Below are positions 1 to 6,064 of a stretch of DNA of 8,285 bases, piece after piece. A program made the translations under genes and the position numbers. Source of the stretch: Rhodospirillales bacterium (GTDB taxonomy: Bacteria > Pseudomonadota > Alphaproteobacteria > Acetobacterales > Acetobacteraceae); contig JAGXAV010000070.1 of NCBI GenBank assembly GCA_018971455.1, positions 1 through 8,285 on the forward strand, read 5' to 3'. Numbering within the stretch: position 1 is the stretch's first letter; every line of letters starts with the position of its first letter. A model generated the notes under the pieces. That model saw only the letters and a program-made list of their open reading frames with translations, was not told where the DNA came from and did not search any database.

Positions 1-434
1 GCGGCCGACGGAATGCGCACCCGGTCCAGCAGCCGCGCCGCCTCGGCCTCCGCGGCCGCGCGGCCCATGCCGCGGTGCTGGACCAGCACCTCGGTGATCT
101 GCTCGCCGATCCGCAGCACCGGGTTGAGCGACGTCATCGGCTCCTGGAAGATCATGGCGATGCGATTGCCGCGAATCCTGCGCATCTCGTCAGCGGAGAG
201 CGCCAGCAGATCGCGCCCCTCGAAATCGATCCGGCCGGTGTGGCGTGCATTGGCGCCGAGCAGCCGCATGATCGACATCGCGGTGATGCTCTTGCCCGAA
301 CCGGATTCGCCCACCACCGCGACGGTCTCGCGCGCGCCGATCTCGAAGCTGAGCGCGCGGACGACCGGACGCCACGCGCGCCCGATACGGAGCGACGTCG
401 TGAGATCGCGAACCGACAGGACCGGCGCGGCCAT
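1..434 (-). CDS. ABC transporter ATP-binding protein, Opp/Dpp type (N-terminal part, cut by window edge)
   Basis: This cytoplasmic ATPase would power the two permeases encoded just upstream. Only the first 144 codons lie in the window; the frame runs open off the left edge, so the signature (LSGGQ), Walker B and H-loop are not visible. Seen: Walker A GESGSGKS at residues 42-49 and the Q-loop FQEPMTSLNP at about 96-105, a form typical of the peptide/nickel transporter ATPase family (OppD/DppD/GsiA). The ATG at 434 is preceded by GGGAGGG (448-442) with a 7-nt spacer, and only 3 nt separate it from the stop of the upstream permease gene, so it is co-transcribed and probably translationally coupled. 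It may be a single-domain ATPase followed by a DppF-type partner, or a two-domain fusion of the GsiA type; the window cannot tell. Confidence 0.93.
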   Translation of the reverse strand, partial: MAAPVLSVRDLTTSLRIGRAWRPVVRALSFEIGARETVAVVGESGSGKSITAMSIMRLLGANARHTGRIDFEGRDLLALSADEMRRIRGNRIAMIFQEPMTSLNPVLRIGEQITEVLVQHRGMGRAAAEAEAARLLDRVRIPSA

Positions 435-437
435 CCC

Positions 438-1382
438 TCAGCCCTCCCGCCGCGGGTTCAGGATGTCGCGCAACGCGTCACCGATCAGGTTGATCCCCAC
501 GATCAGCAGCAGCAGCGTGACGCCGGGAAAGACGCTGATCCAGTAATTGCCGGACATCAGGTAGGCGAAGCCGTTGGCGATCAGCAGGCCGAGCGAGGGC
601 TGGGTGACCGGCAGGCCGATGCCGAGGAATGACAGCGTCGCCTCGAGCATGATCGCATAGGCCACCCGCATGGTGGCGACGACGATGAGCGGCGGCAGGC
701 AGTTCGGCAGGATGTGCCGGAAGATGATCCGCCGGTCGCTGAGCGCCATCGAGCGGGCGGCGTCCACATAGGCGCGCCGGCTCTCCACCAGCGCGGAGCC
801 ACGCACGGTGCGCGCATAGTACGCCCACTGCGTCACCACCAGCGCCAGGATGATCTTGCTCACGCCCTGGCCCAGCACGGCGAGCAGGATGAGCGCGATC
901 AGGATCGAGGGGAAGGACAGCTGGATGTCCACCACCCGCATCAGCACGGCATCGGTGCGGCCGCCGGCATAGGCGGAGACCAGGCCGGCGGCCGCGCCGA
1001 TCACCAGCGCGATCGCGGCACTCGCGACGCCGACGAGCAGCGACGTCCGGAGGCCGTAGAGGATCGCGCTCAGCATGTCGCGGCCCTGGTCGTCCGTGCC
1101 GAGCAGATAGACCGACCCGTCCGTGCTCATGGACCCGGGCGGCAGCCGCCCGTCCATGAAGTTGAGCTTGGACAGGTCATAGGGGTTCTGCGGCGCGACC
1201 AGCGGCGCCAGCAGCGCGCCGAGCACGAGAAGACCGACGATGACGAAGCCGGCGAGGGCCAGGCGGTTGCGCAGCAGCGCCGTCAGCATGCCGAGCAGCG
1301 GCGCGCGCGCGGCGGCCCCTGGGCTGGCTCCAGGCGCGGCATCGGGTGCCGCATCGGCCGATCGGCCGGGCTGGCCCATCAT
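438..1382 (-). CDS. ABC transporter permease, DppC/OppC-like
   Basis: Inner-membrane permease (314 aa), one half of the transmembrane channel with the DppB-like partner. Domains: an Ala/Pro/Gly-rich cytoplasmic tail (residues 3-27), an OppC-type N-terminal region with the first membrane helix (about 41-63), the family motif LLGTDDQGRDMLS (93-105), then the binding-protein-dependent transport domain with further helices around 113-138, 160-182 and 285-300. The EAA coupling loop that contacts the ATPase is at about 203-226 (YVDAARSMALSD...RHILPN). Its ATG overlaps the upstream permease stop as ATGA. Two ATGs follow each other (1382 and 1379); the GGAGG is only 3 nt from the first and 6 nt from the second, so translation may start at the second. 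An in-frame upstream extension exists but lies inside the dppB-like gene and was not used. Confidence 0.95.
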   Translation of the reverse strand: MMGQPGRSADAAPDAAPGASPGAAARAPLLGMLTALLRNRLALAGFVIVGLLVLGALLAPLVAPQNPYDLSKLNFMDGRLPPGSMSTDGSVYLLGTDDQGRDMLSAILYGLRTSLLVGVASAAIALVIGAAAGLVSAYAGGRTDAVLMRVVDIQLSFPSILIALILLAVLGQGVSKIILALVVTQWAYYARTVRGSALVESRRAYVDAARSMALSDRRIIFRHILPNCLPPLIVVATMRVAYAIMLEATLSFLGIGLPVTQPSLGLLIANGFAYLMSGNYWISVFPGVTLLLLIVGINLIGDALRDILNPRREG

Positions 1383-2353
1383 GCCCCTCCCGCCAGCCGC
1401 ACACGCGGGTCGACGATCGCGTAGAGGATGTCGACGATGAGGTTGATGACGCTGAACATCACCACAGTCAGCAGCAGGTAGGCGAGGATCACCGGGCGGT
1501 CGAGCACGCCGATCGCATCGACGATCAGCTTGCCCATTCCCGGCCAGGCGAAGATCGTCTCGGTCACGACGGCGAAGGCGATCACCGCGCCGAACTCGAG
1601 CCCGATGACGGTGATGAGCGGAATCAGCGTGTTCTTCAGCACATGAACCCGCAGGATGCGGCCCTCGGTCAGCCCCTTGGCGCGGGCGAAGCGCACGTAG
1701 TCGAGCTGCGAGACCTCCATCACCCCCGCGCGGGTCAGCCGGATCACCAGCGAGATCTTGTAGAGTGCGAGGTTGAGGGCCGGCAGCAGCAGATGGGCGA
1801 GCCCGTCGCGCGTGAGGAAGCTCACCGGCACGCCGAGCAGCTCCACGGTCTGCCCGCGCCCCGAGGATGGCAGCCAGCCGAGCTCGACGGAGAAGACCAG
1901 CACCATCATCAGCCCGATCCAGAAGGTCGGCAGGCTGAAGCCCAGGATCGAGAAGGTCATGATCGATTTCGACACCAGCCCCTCCGGCCGGAGCCCGGCC
2001 CGGATGCCGAGCGGAATGCCGATCAGCAGCGCGAGGAGGAGGGCGCCGAAGGCCAGCTCCAGCGTCGCCGGCATCCGCGCCAGGATGAGGCGCAGCGCGG
2101 GCTGGCCGTAGACGAAGGAATTGCCGAGATTCCCGTGCAGGGCCTTCCAGACGAACAGCGCGTACTGGTCCCAAATCGGCCGGTCGAGGCCGAACGCATG
2201 GATGACCGCGATGCGCTCGGCCGGCGTCGCGGACGAGCTCAGCAGCGCATCCACCGGGTTGCCGACCATGTAGAGGCCGACGAAGACGAGCACCGACATC
2301 ACAACGAGCGTTGCAATCGTCTGCAGCAGGCGGCTCGCCAGGTAGCTGATCAT
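1379..2353 (-). CDS. ABC transporter permease, DppB/OppB-like
   Basis: Inner-membrane permease (324 aa, normal for the family). The N-terminus (MISYLASRLLQTIATL) is the usual DppB/GsiC start, followed by helix 1 (about 11-30), a periplasmic segment with the family pattern GLDRPIWDQY (55-64) and GNLGNSF (74-80), then helices near 98-118, 133-156, 185-205, 242-265 and 287-312. The EAA loop is at about 219-241 (YVRFARAKGL...HVLKN). The ATG at 2353 overlaps the stop of the upstream nucleoside hydrolase gene as ATGA and has GGAGG with a 7-nt spacer, so translation of the permease is probably coupled to the hydrolase. Substrate specificity of such permeases cannot be read from sequence; peptide, nickel, glutathione and oligosaccharide importers all share this fold. 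Confidence 0.95.
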   Translation of the reverse strand: MISYLASRLLQTIATLVVMSVLVFVGLYMVGNPVDALLSSSATPAERIAVIHAFGLDRPIWDQYALFVWKALHGNLGNSFVYGQPALRLILARMPATLELAFGALLLALLIGIPLGIRAGLRPEGLVSKSIMTFSILGFSLPTFWIGLMMVLVFSVELGWLPSSGRGQTVELLGVPVSFLTRDGLAHLLLPALNLALYKISLVIRLTRAGVMEVSQLDYVRFARAKGLTEGRILRVHVLKNTLIPLITVIGLEFGAVIAFAVVTETIFAWPGMGKLIVDAIGVLDRPVILAYLLLTVVMFSVINLIVDILYAIVDPRVRLAGGA

Positions 2354-3333
2354 GCCGTCCCCTCCGCTACCGCCGGCGCGCGCGGGGCGGCCGCCGCGAG
2401 CCCGCCGATCCGCTCGACCAGGAGATGGCGATACGCCGCCTCGTCGATGCCGGTCATCACCAGCGCGTTCGGCGCCGGCCCGGCCGCCGGGCCCGGATCG
2501 GCCCAGCTCTGCCCGGCGGTGGGGCCGTCCAGCGTGACCCCGATCGTCGCGGGCTGGCCCGCGAAAAGGTCGGGGCGCAGCAGCCAGGCGATGGTCATCG
2601 GGTCGTGCAGCGGCCCGCCGGGGCGGCCATAGCGGGCGGGGTCGGACCGGTCGTAGCGGCGCAGCAGCCCGGCCAGCGCGCGGCCCCCGGCACTGCCCCG
2701 CGCCTCGAGCCGCGAAAACTCGGCCTCTGTGAAGAGCGCCTGCTGCGTCACGTCGAGCGGCAGGACCACCAGAGGCACGCCGGACTGCCACACGATCTGG
2801 GCCGCATGAGGGTCGGCCAGCACGTTGTATTCCGCCCAGGGGGTGCGCAGCCCGGGCACCCGGAAGGCGCCGCCCATCATCACGATCCGTCCGATCGCGC
2901 CGGCGACCCCGGGATGGAGGCGCAGCGCGAGCGCGATGTTCGTCAGCGGGCCGATGGCGCAGATGGTGATCGGCCGCCCCGCCGCCGCGGCCGCCAGCGC
3001 CTGCCGGGCGATGAAGAAGGCCGCGGGCTCGGGCCGCGGGCAGGCGGGCGCGGGGGGAACGATGTCCTCGGCAAACACGCCGATCCGCGCATGGCGCCCC
3101 CGCACGGGGCTGCGGCACAGCGGCTCGGCCGCTCCGGCCAGGACCGGAACATCGCCGCGTCCCGCCAAGGCGAGGATGCGGCAGGCATTGGCGAGGCTGG
3201 CCGCGAGCCCGACATTGCCGGCAACGACGCTGACCCCGCGCAGCTCGATCTCGGGCGACGCCAGCGCCAGCAGCAGGGCCGCGGCATCATCGACGCCGGG
3301 ATCGGTGTCGATAATGACGGGCTGCCTGCTCAT
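2350..3333 (-). CDS. inosine/uridine-preferring nucleoside hydrolase family protein, divergent copy
   Basis: Predicted cytoplasmic enzyme (327 aa, no signal peptide) that hydrolyses the N-glycosidic bond of a ribonucleoside to base and ribose with a bound Ca2+ ion. Seen: the metal and ribose-binding motif DTDPGVDD at 9-16, N40 in VAGN, GPLTNIA (128-134), VMMGG (151-155), EYNVLADPHAA (168-178, with N170) and LHDP (242-245, with H243 and D244). These match the calcium-ligand and catalytic positions of the family. Odd point: in the loop around residues 78-90 the usual HGxxGLG pattern is lost. His lies at 81 and Ala at 82, whereas the tandem paralogue has HGRNGLG at 82-88. The C-terminus is Ala/Pro-rich. 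The gene overlaps both neighbours by ATGA, making it part of the transporter operon. Function as an N-ribohydrolase is likely, but the substrate is unknown and probably differs from that of the paralogue. Confidence 0.92.
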   Translation of the reverse strand: MSRQPVIIDTDPGVDDAAALLLALASPEIELRGVSVVAGNVGLAASLANACRILALAGRGDVPVLAGAAEPLCRSPVRGRHARIGVFAEDIVPPAPACPRPEPAAFFIARQALAAAAAGRPITICAIGPLTNIALALRLHPGVAGAIGRIVMMGGAFRVPGLRTPWAEYNVLADPHAAQIVWQSGVPLVVLPLDVTQQALFTEAEFSRLEARGSAGGRALAGLLRRYDRSDPARYGRPGGPLHDPMTIAWLLRPDLFAGQPATIGVTLDGPTAGQSWADPGPAAGPAPNALVMTGIDEAAYRHLLVERIGGLAAAAPRAPAVAEGTA

Positions 3334-4292
3334 GCTGCCGTCCCGCGCGCGGCGTAGCGGGACAGCCTGTCCCGCAACAGGCCGATCACGCCCGGCGCAT
3401 CCACCCGGGTGACGATGTCGGCGTTCGGCTCCAGCCCGCTCTTGTTGTACCAGTCGGCGATGGTCTGGCCCATGCACAGCTCGCTCGCGGTCTCGACGAA
3501 GACGCGCGCGCGGCGGGTCTCGAACAGCTCCGGCGCCAGCAGCCAGGCGATCACCAGCGGGTCGTGCAGCGGCCCCCCGCGTGAGCCGTAGCGTTCCGGC
3601 TGGTTGCGGTCCCAGAACGCCATCAGCGCGCCGAGCACCTCCGAGATCCGCCCGCTCGTCGCAACGAAATCGGCGACGTGCTCGGGGCGGAGGATCACCT
3701 GGTGGGTGGCGTCGAGCGCCAGGGCCACGATCGGGATGCCGCTGGAAAACACGATATGGGCCGCGTGCGGGTCCGCCAGCACGTTGAACTCCGACGTCAT
3801 CGTGCGGTTGCCCGGCTCGCGGTAGGCGCCGCCCATCATGACGATCCGCGCGATCCCCGCCGCGATCGCCGGGCGGATGCGCAGGGCGACGGCGATGTTG
3901 GTGAGCGGCGCGAGGCAGCAGAGCGTCACCCGCCGGCCAGTCCCCGCCGCATGGGTGAGCGTGTCGATCAGGAATTGGGCGGCGCCGGTTTCCTCCGCGC
4001 TCTTGGCCGGCGGTGGCAGCTCGGTGTTGCCCAGCCCGTTCCTGCCATGGAACTGCCCGTGGAGCGGCGCGCGCAGCAGCGGCCGGTCGCAGCCAGGGTG
4101 CACCGGAATGTCGCTCCGCCCGCCCAGCTCGCAGATCTGCAAGGCATTGCGCAGCGTGCCCGGGAGCGGCTGGTTGCCGGCAACCGGCGTGATGCCGAGG
4201 ATGTCGAGCTCGGGCGAGACGAACGCCGTCAGCAGCGCGATGGCGTCGTCGATCCCGGGATCGCAGTCGATGATGATCGGCGTGGCCGGCAT
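3330..4292 (-). CDS. inosine/uridine-preferring nucleoside hydrolase family protein, canonical copy
   Basis: Predicted cytoplasmic ribonucleoside N-ribohydrolase (320 aa, usual family length). Seen: IIIDCDPGIDDA (6-17), VAGNQ (37-41), HGRNGLG (82-88), APLTNIA (128-134), VMMGG (151-155), EFNVLADPHAA (168-178), LHDP (242-245) and MGQTIADW (274-281). All metal and active-site positions of the family appear present, including both loop histidines (H82, H243). It aligns with the downstream paralogue without gaps from residue 1 to about 260; by hand count 31 of the first 60 residues are identical. I chose the ATG at 4292 over the in-frame ATG at 4319 for three reasons. A GGAG sits 6 nt upstream of 4292. 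The start then matches the paralogue residue for residue. The 4319 ATG follows a pyrimidine run at the foot of a strong hairpin and has no ribosome binding site. The longer form would be 329 aa. The stop overlaps the next ATG (ATGA). Confidence 0.94.
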   Translation of the reverse strand: MPATPIIIDCDPGIDDAIALLTAFVSPELDILGITPVAGNQPLPGTLRNALQICELGGRSDIPVHPGCDRPLLRAPLHGQFHGRNGLGNTELPPPAKSAEETGAAQFLIDTLTHAAGTGRRVTLCCLAPLTNIAVALRIRPAIAAGIARIVMMGGAYREPGNRTMTSEFNVLADPHAAHIVFSSGIPIVALALDATHQVILRPEHVADFVATSGRISEVLGALMAFWDRNQPERYGSRGGPLHDPLVIAWLLAPELFETRRARVFVETASELCMGQTIADWYNKSGLEPNADIVTRVDAPGVIGLLRDRLSRYAARGTAA

Positions 4293-4298
4293 GAACGT

Positions 4299-4302
4299 CT
4301 CC
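4299..4302 (-). promoter_or_regulatory. ribosome binding site deciding the start of the canonical nucleoside hydrolase
   Basis: On the transcript, GGAG is followed by a 6-nt spacer (ACGTTC) and the ATG at 4292. The alternative ATG at 4319 is preceded only by C/T-rich sequence that can pair into the upstream hairpin, so this site supports the shorter protein. Confidence 0.6.
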
Positions 4303-4322
4303 GCAGCGGGCGAGGTCATGGG

Positions 4323-4382
4323 GAGGGGGGCCGCGCCACCGGCCCCGGCGCCTCGGCGACCGGGGCGGCGCGCGGTCCCCTC
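4323..4382 (-). promoter_or_regulatory. long GC-rich intercistronic hairpin after the solute-binding-protein gene
   Basis: On the transcript the left arm runs from 4382 to 4360 and the right arm from 4348 to 4323, around an 11-nt loop (4359-4349). Paired blocks from the outside in: GAGGGG with CCCCTC, CCGCGC with GCGCGG, CCG with CGG, and CCCCGG with CCGGGG, separated by bulges of 1-2 nt. That is about 21 pairs, nearly all G-C. It begins in the TGA stop codon of the binding-protein gene. No U-run follows, so it is not a classical intrinsic terminator. In comparable importer operons such hairpins protect the binding-protein mRNA from 3' exonucleases or partly attenuate downstream genes, giving excess binding protein. 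That role is inferred. Confidence 0.65.
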
Positions 4383-5925
4383 ACTTCGCCTTGACGTCGA
4401 AGGCCAGCGTGTAGCCGTCGGACCGCCCCGGATAGCTCAGCCCCTTCTTCATCGCCCAGGTATTGTCGAGGAAGAACAGCGGGATGATGCCCACGTCGTG
4501 CATCGCGATCTCGGTCGCCTTGCGCAGCAGCGCCTCGCGCGCGCCCTCGTCGAGCGTATGCCGCGCCTCCTTGAGTGCCGCGTCGAATGCCGGGCTGGAG
4601 TAGCGGCCGCGATTGCCCTGGCCGGCACCAGGGCCATAGGTCTCCAGCAGCGGTCCGAGCACGCCCGAGGGCTCGCCGGTCTCGACCGCCGCGCCGCCCA
4701 TGATCATGCTGAATTCGAGCTTGGAGGCGCGGGAGAAATAGACGCTGGCCGGCAGCGTCACCACGCCGGTCTTGATGCCGATCCGGCTGAAGAGCTGGCC
4801 GAGCGCCTGGGCGATCTTCGAATCGTTCGGATAGCGGTCGTTCGACGCATGCAGGGTCAGCTCGAAGCCGTGCGGATAGCCGGCCCGCGCCAGCAGCGCC
4901 TTCGCCTTCCCGGCGTCATAGGCCGGCACCTTGAGCGTCGGATCCTGGCCGAAATACCCGTCCGGCACGACCTGCCCCGCCGGCGTTCCCTGGCCGTCCA
5001 TGATCCGCTGGACCAGGGCGGCGCGGTCGATCGACAGCGACAGCGCCTCGCGCACGTCGCGCTTGAGCAGCGGGTTGGAACCGTCCGGCCCCTTGGCGAA
5101 GGGCGAGGTGCTCCGGCCTTGGTCCATGTGCAGATACATCAGCCGGTTCGAGGTCATGTTGACGACGCTGACCTGCGCATCCTTCCTCAGCCGCTGCGTG
5201 TCGGTGGTGGGGATGTCCTCGATCATGTCCACATCGCCCGACAGCATCGCCGCCGTCCGCGCGCTGTCGTTCTTGAAGACGCGCAGCGTCACCTTGTCCC
5301 AGGCGGGTTTGCCGCCCCAGTAGGCGTCGTTGCGGGCGAGAACGACCTGGTCCTCCGGCACCCAGGAGACGAACTTGAACGGGCCGGTGCCGATCACGCC
5401 CTTGCCCTGGTTCATCTGCTCGGTCGTCACCGTGGCGTCCGATGCCGGCAGGATGGCGATCCGGCTCAGATCGTTCAGCAGCAGCGGCGCGGGGCCGTTG
5501 GTGGTGATCCGCACGGTCATCGGGTCGACCGCCACCACATCCTTGATCGCCTTCACGTAGGGCAGGAAGGAGCTGGGGCTGTTCTTCGAGGCGCCGGGCA
5601 CGCGCTTGATGCTGGCCACCACGTCATTCGCGGTGAACGGACTGCCGTCATGGAATTTCACGCCGGGGCGCAGCTTGAAGTCCCAGGTGGTGTCGTCGGT
5701 CCGGCTCCAGCTGATTGCCAGCGCCGGCTGGATCTTCTGGTGCGCATCCTGGTTCACCAGCCCGTCGAAGATGTTGCGGGCCAGCGCCGAGTTGGGGCCG
5801 ATGACGTAGAACTGGGGATCGAGCGAGGTCGCCGCCGCGGCCAGCCCGATGGTCAGGCTTTTCGCCGGCGCCGGGTTCGGCAGCGCCACCGACAGCGCGA
5901 GTGCGGTCACAGCCAACAGCTTCAT
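4381..5925 (-). CDS. ABC transporter substrate-binding protein, family 5 (peptide/nickel type)
   Basis: Periplasmic ligand-capture protein (514 aa, normal for the class C/SBP_bac_5 family) that delivers substrate to the permeases encoded downstream. A Sec signal peptide is clear: MK, a hydrophobic core LLAVTALALSVAL, and an APA cleavage site at about residue 21. There is no lipobox cysteine, so the mature protein should be soluble. Family hallmarks near the mature N-terminus are SLDPQFYVIG, the FDGLV segment and WDFKLRPGVKFHDGSPFTANDV, the last being the best-conserved stretch of the family. GTGPFKFVSW and the DVREALSLSIDRAAL segment follow, as usual. The ATG at 5925 has AAGGAGG with a 6-nt spacer; an in-frame ATG at 5973 would put a non-signal-like, Arg-rich stretch before the signal peptide and was rejected. 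It is the first gene of the operon, diverging from the LysR gene. The ligand is not readable from sequence; a nucleoside-containing compound is suggested only by the two hydrolase genes that follow. Confidence 0.95.
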   Translation of the reverse strand: MKLLAVTALALSVALPNPAPAKSLTIGLAAAATSLDPQFYVIGPNSALARNIFDGLVNQDAHQKIQPALAISWSRTDDTTWDFKLRPGVKFHDGSPFTANDVVASIKRVPGASKNSPSSFLPYVKAIKDVVAVDPMTVRITTNGPAPLLLNDLSRIAILPASDATVTTEQMNQGKGVIGTGPFKFVSWVPEDQVVLARNDAYWGGKPAWDKVTLRVFKNDSARTAAMLSGDVDMIEDIPTTDTQRLRKDAQVSVVNMTSNRLMYLHMDQGRSTSPFAKGPDGSNPLLKRDVREALSLSIDRAALVQRIMDGQGTPAGQVVPDGYFGQDPTLKVPAYDAGKAKALLARAGYPHGFELTLHASNDRYPNDSKIAQALGQLFSRIGIKTGVVTLPASVYFSRASKLEFSMIMGGAAVETGEPSGVLGPLLETYGPGAGQGNRGRYSSPAFDAALKEARHTLDEGAREALLRKATEIAMHDVGIIPLFFLDNTWAMKKGLSYPGRSDGYTLAFDVKAK

Positions 5926-5931
5926 CGATCG

Positions 5932-5938
5932 CCTCCTT
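5932..5938 (-). promoter_or_regulatory. strong ribosome binding site of the solute-binding-protein gene
   Basis: AAGGAGG on the transcript, 6 nt before the ATG at 5925. It is the best Shine-Dalgarno match in the window, consistent with high expression of the binding protein, and it fixes the start at the signal-peptide methionine rather than the upstream in-frame ATG. Confidence 0.8.
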
Positions 5939-5966
5939 CCCATCACGCCCCGCCCATCACGCCCGG
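5939..5966. repeat. two-copy 14-bp tandem repeat in the leader of the transporter operon
   Basis: CCCATCACGCCCCG (5939-5952) is followed directly by CCCATCACGCCCGG (5953-5966), with one mismatch. On the transcript the repeat lies immediately upstream of the AAGGAGG ribosome binding site. It may be a protein or RNA binding site, or a chance GC-rich duplication; nothing in the sequence decides. Confidence 0.55.
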
Positions 5967-6009
5967 CGGGCACGGTTGTTTCCCCCTGGTTAGCGCTGGA
6001 GAAGCCAGA

Positions 6010-6027
6010 AGGAAAATCGTATTTCCT
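6010..6027. promoter_or_regulatory. candidate LysR-type operator, inverted repeat with 6-bp arms
   Basis: AGGAAA, a 6-bp spacer (ATCGTA) and TTTCCT form a perfect interrupted palindrome. It lies in the 137-bp divergent gap, 85 bp upstream of the binding-protein start and about 36 bp upstream of the regulator start. LysR-type regulators usually bind interrupted dyads in such gaps. On the minus strand a poor promoter (ATGGCA, 16 bp, TACGAT) would overlap this site. Assignment is by position and symmetry only. Confidence 0.4.
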
Positions 6028-6034
6028 GCTGAAG

Positions 6035-6045
6035 TCATGCCATGA
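6035..6045. promoter_or_regulatory. short palindrome TCATG-C-CATGA in the divergent promoter region
   Basis: Perfect 5-bp arms around one base, 8 bp from the larger inverted repeat (6010-6027). It could be a second half of a regulator binding region (recognition plus activation site), but sites this short occur often by chance. Confidence 0.25.
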
Positions 6046-6048
6046 TGT

Positions 6049-6054
6049 TATGAT
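6049..6054 (+). promoter_or_regulatory. possible -10 element for the LysR gene
   Basis: TATGAT differs from the TATAAT consensus at one base, in an otherwise GC-rich stretch. Transcription would start near 6060-6062, almost at the ATG at 6063, which would give a leaderless or nearly leaderless message. No convincing -35 box is present at the expected distance (TTCCTG at 6024-6029 is poor and spaced 19 bp). Confidence 0.25.
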
Positions 6055-6064
6055 CGGACCCGAT
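6053..6064. promoter_or_regulatory. inverted repeat overlapping the LysR start codon
   Basis: ATCGG, spacer AC, CCGAT: 5-bp perfect arms that cover the first two bases of the start codon and part of the proposed -10 box. It could be an autoregulation site or a small start-site hairpin; it could also be chance. Confidence 0.2.

Noticed and set aside
1383..2174. In-frame upstream extension of the DppC-like permease (578 aa in total)
   Set aside because: The extension would lie wholly inside the DppB-like gene in another frame and has no transport-domain sequence. The ATGA overlap marks the true start.
1346..3357. Long plus-strand open frames opposite the permease and hydrolase genes
   Set aside because: The translations are repetitive charged residues without a recognisable fold, and the opposite strand encodes well-supported families with ordered ATGA junctions.
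5926..5973. Longer N-terminus for the solute-binding protein from the ATG at 5973
   Set aside because: It would place an Arg/Gly-rich stretch before a complete Sec signal peptide and would run through the tandem repeat and the AAGGAGG ribosome binding site.
3838..6045. A 735-codon open frame on the plus strand opposite the solute-binding-protein and hydrolase genes
   Set aside because: It is antisense to two clear genes, its translation is Arg/Gly/His/Asp-rich low-complexity sequence without motifs, and such long shadow frames are expected at this GC content.
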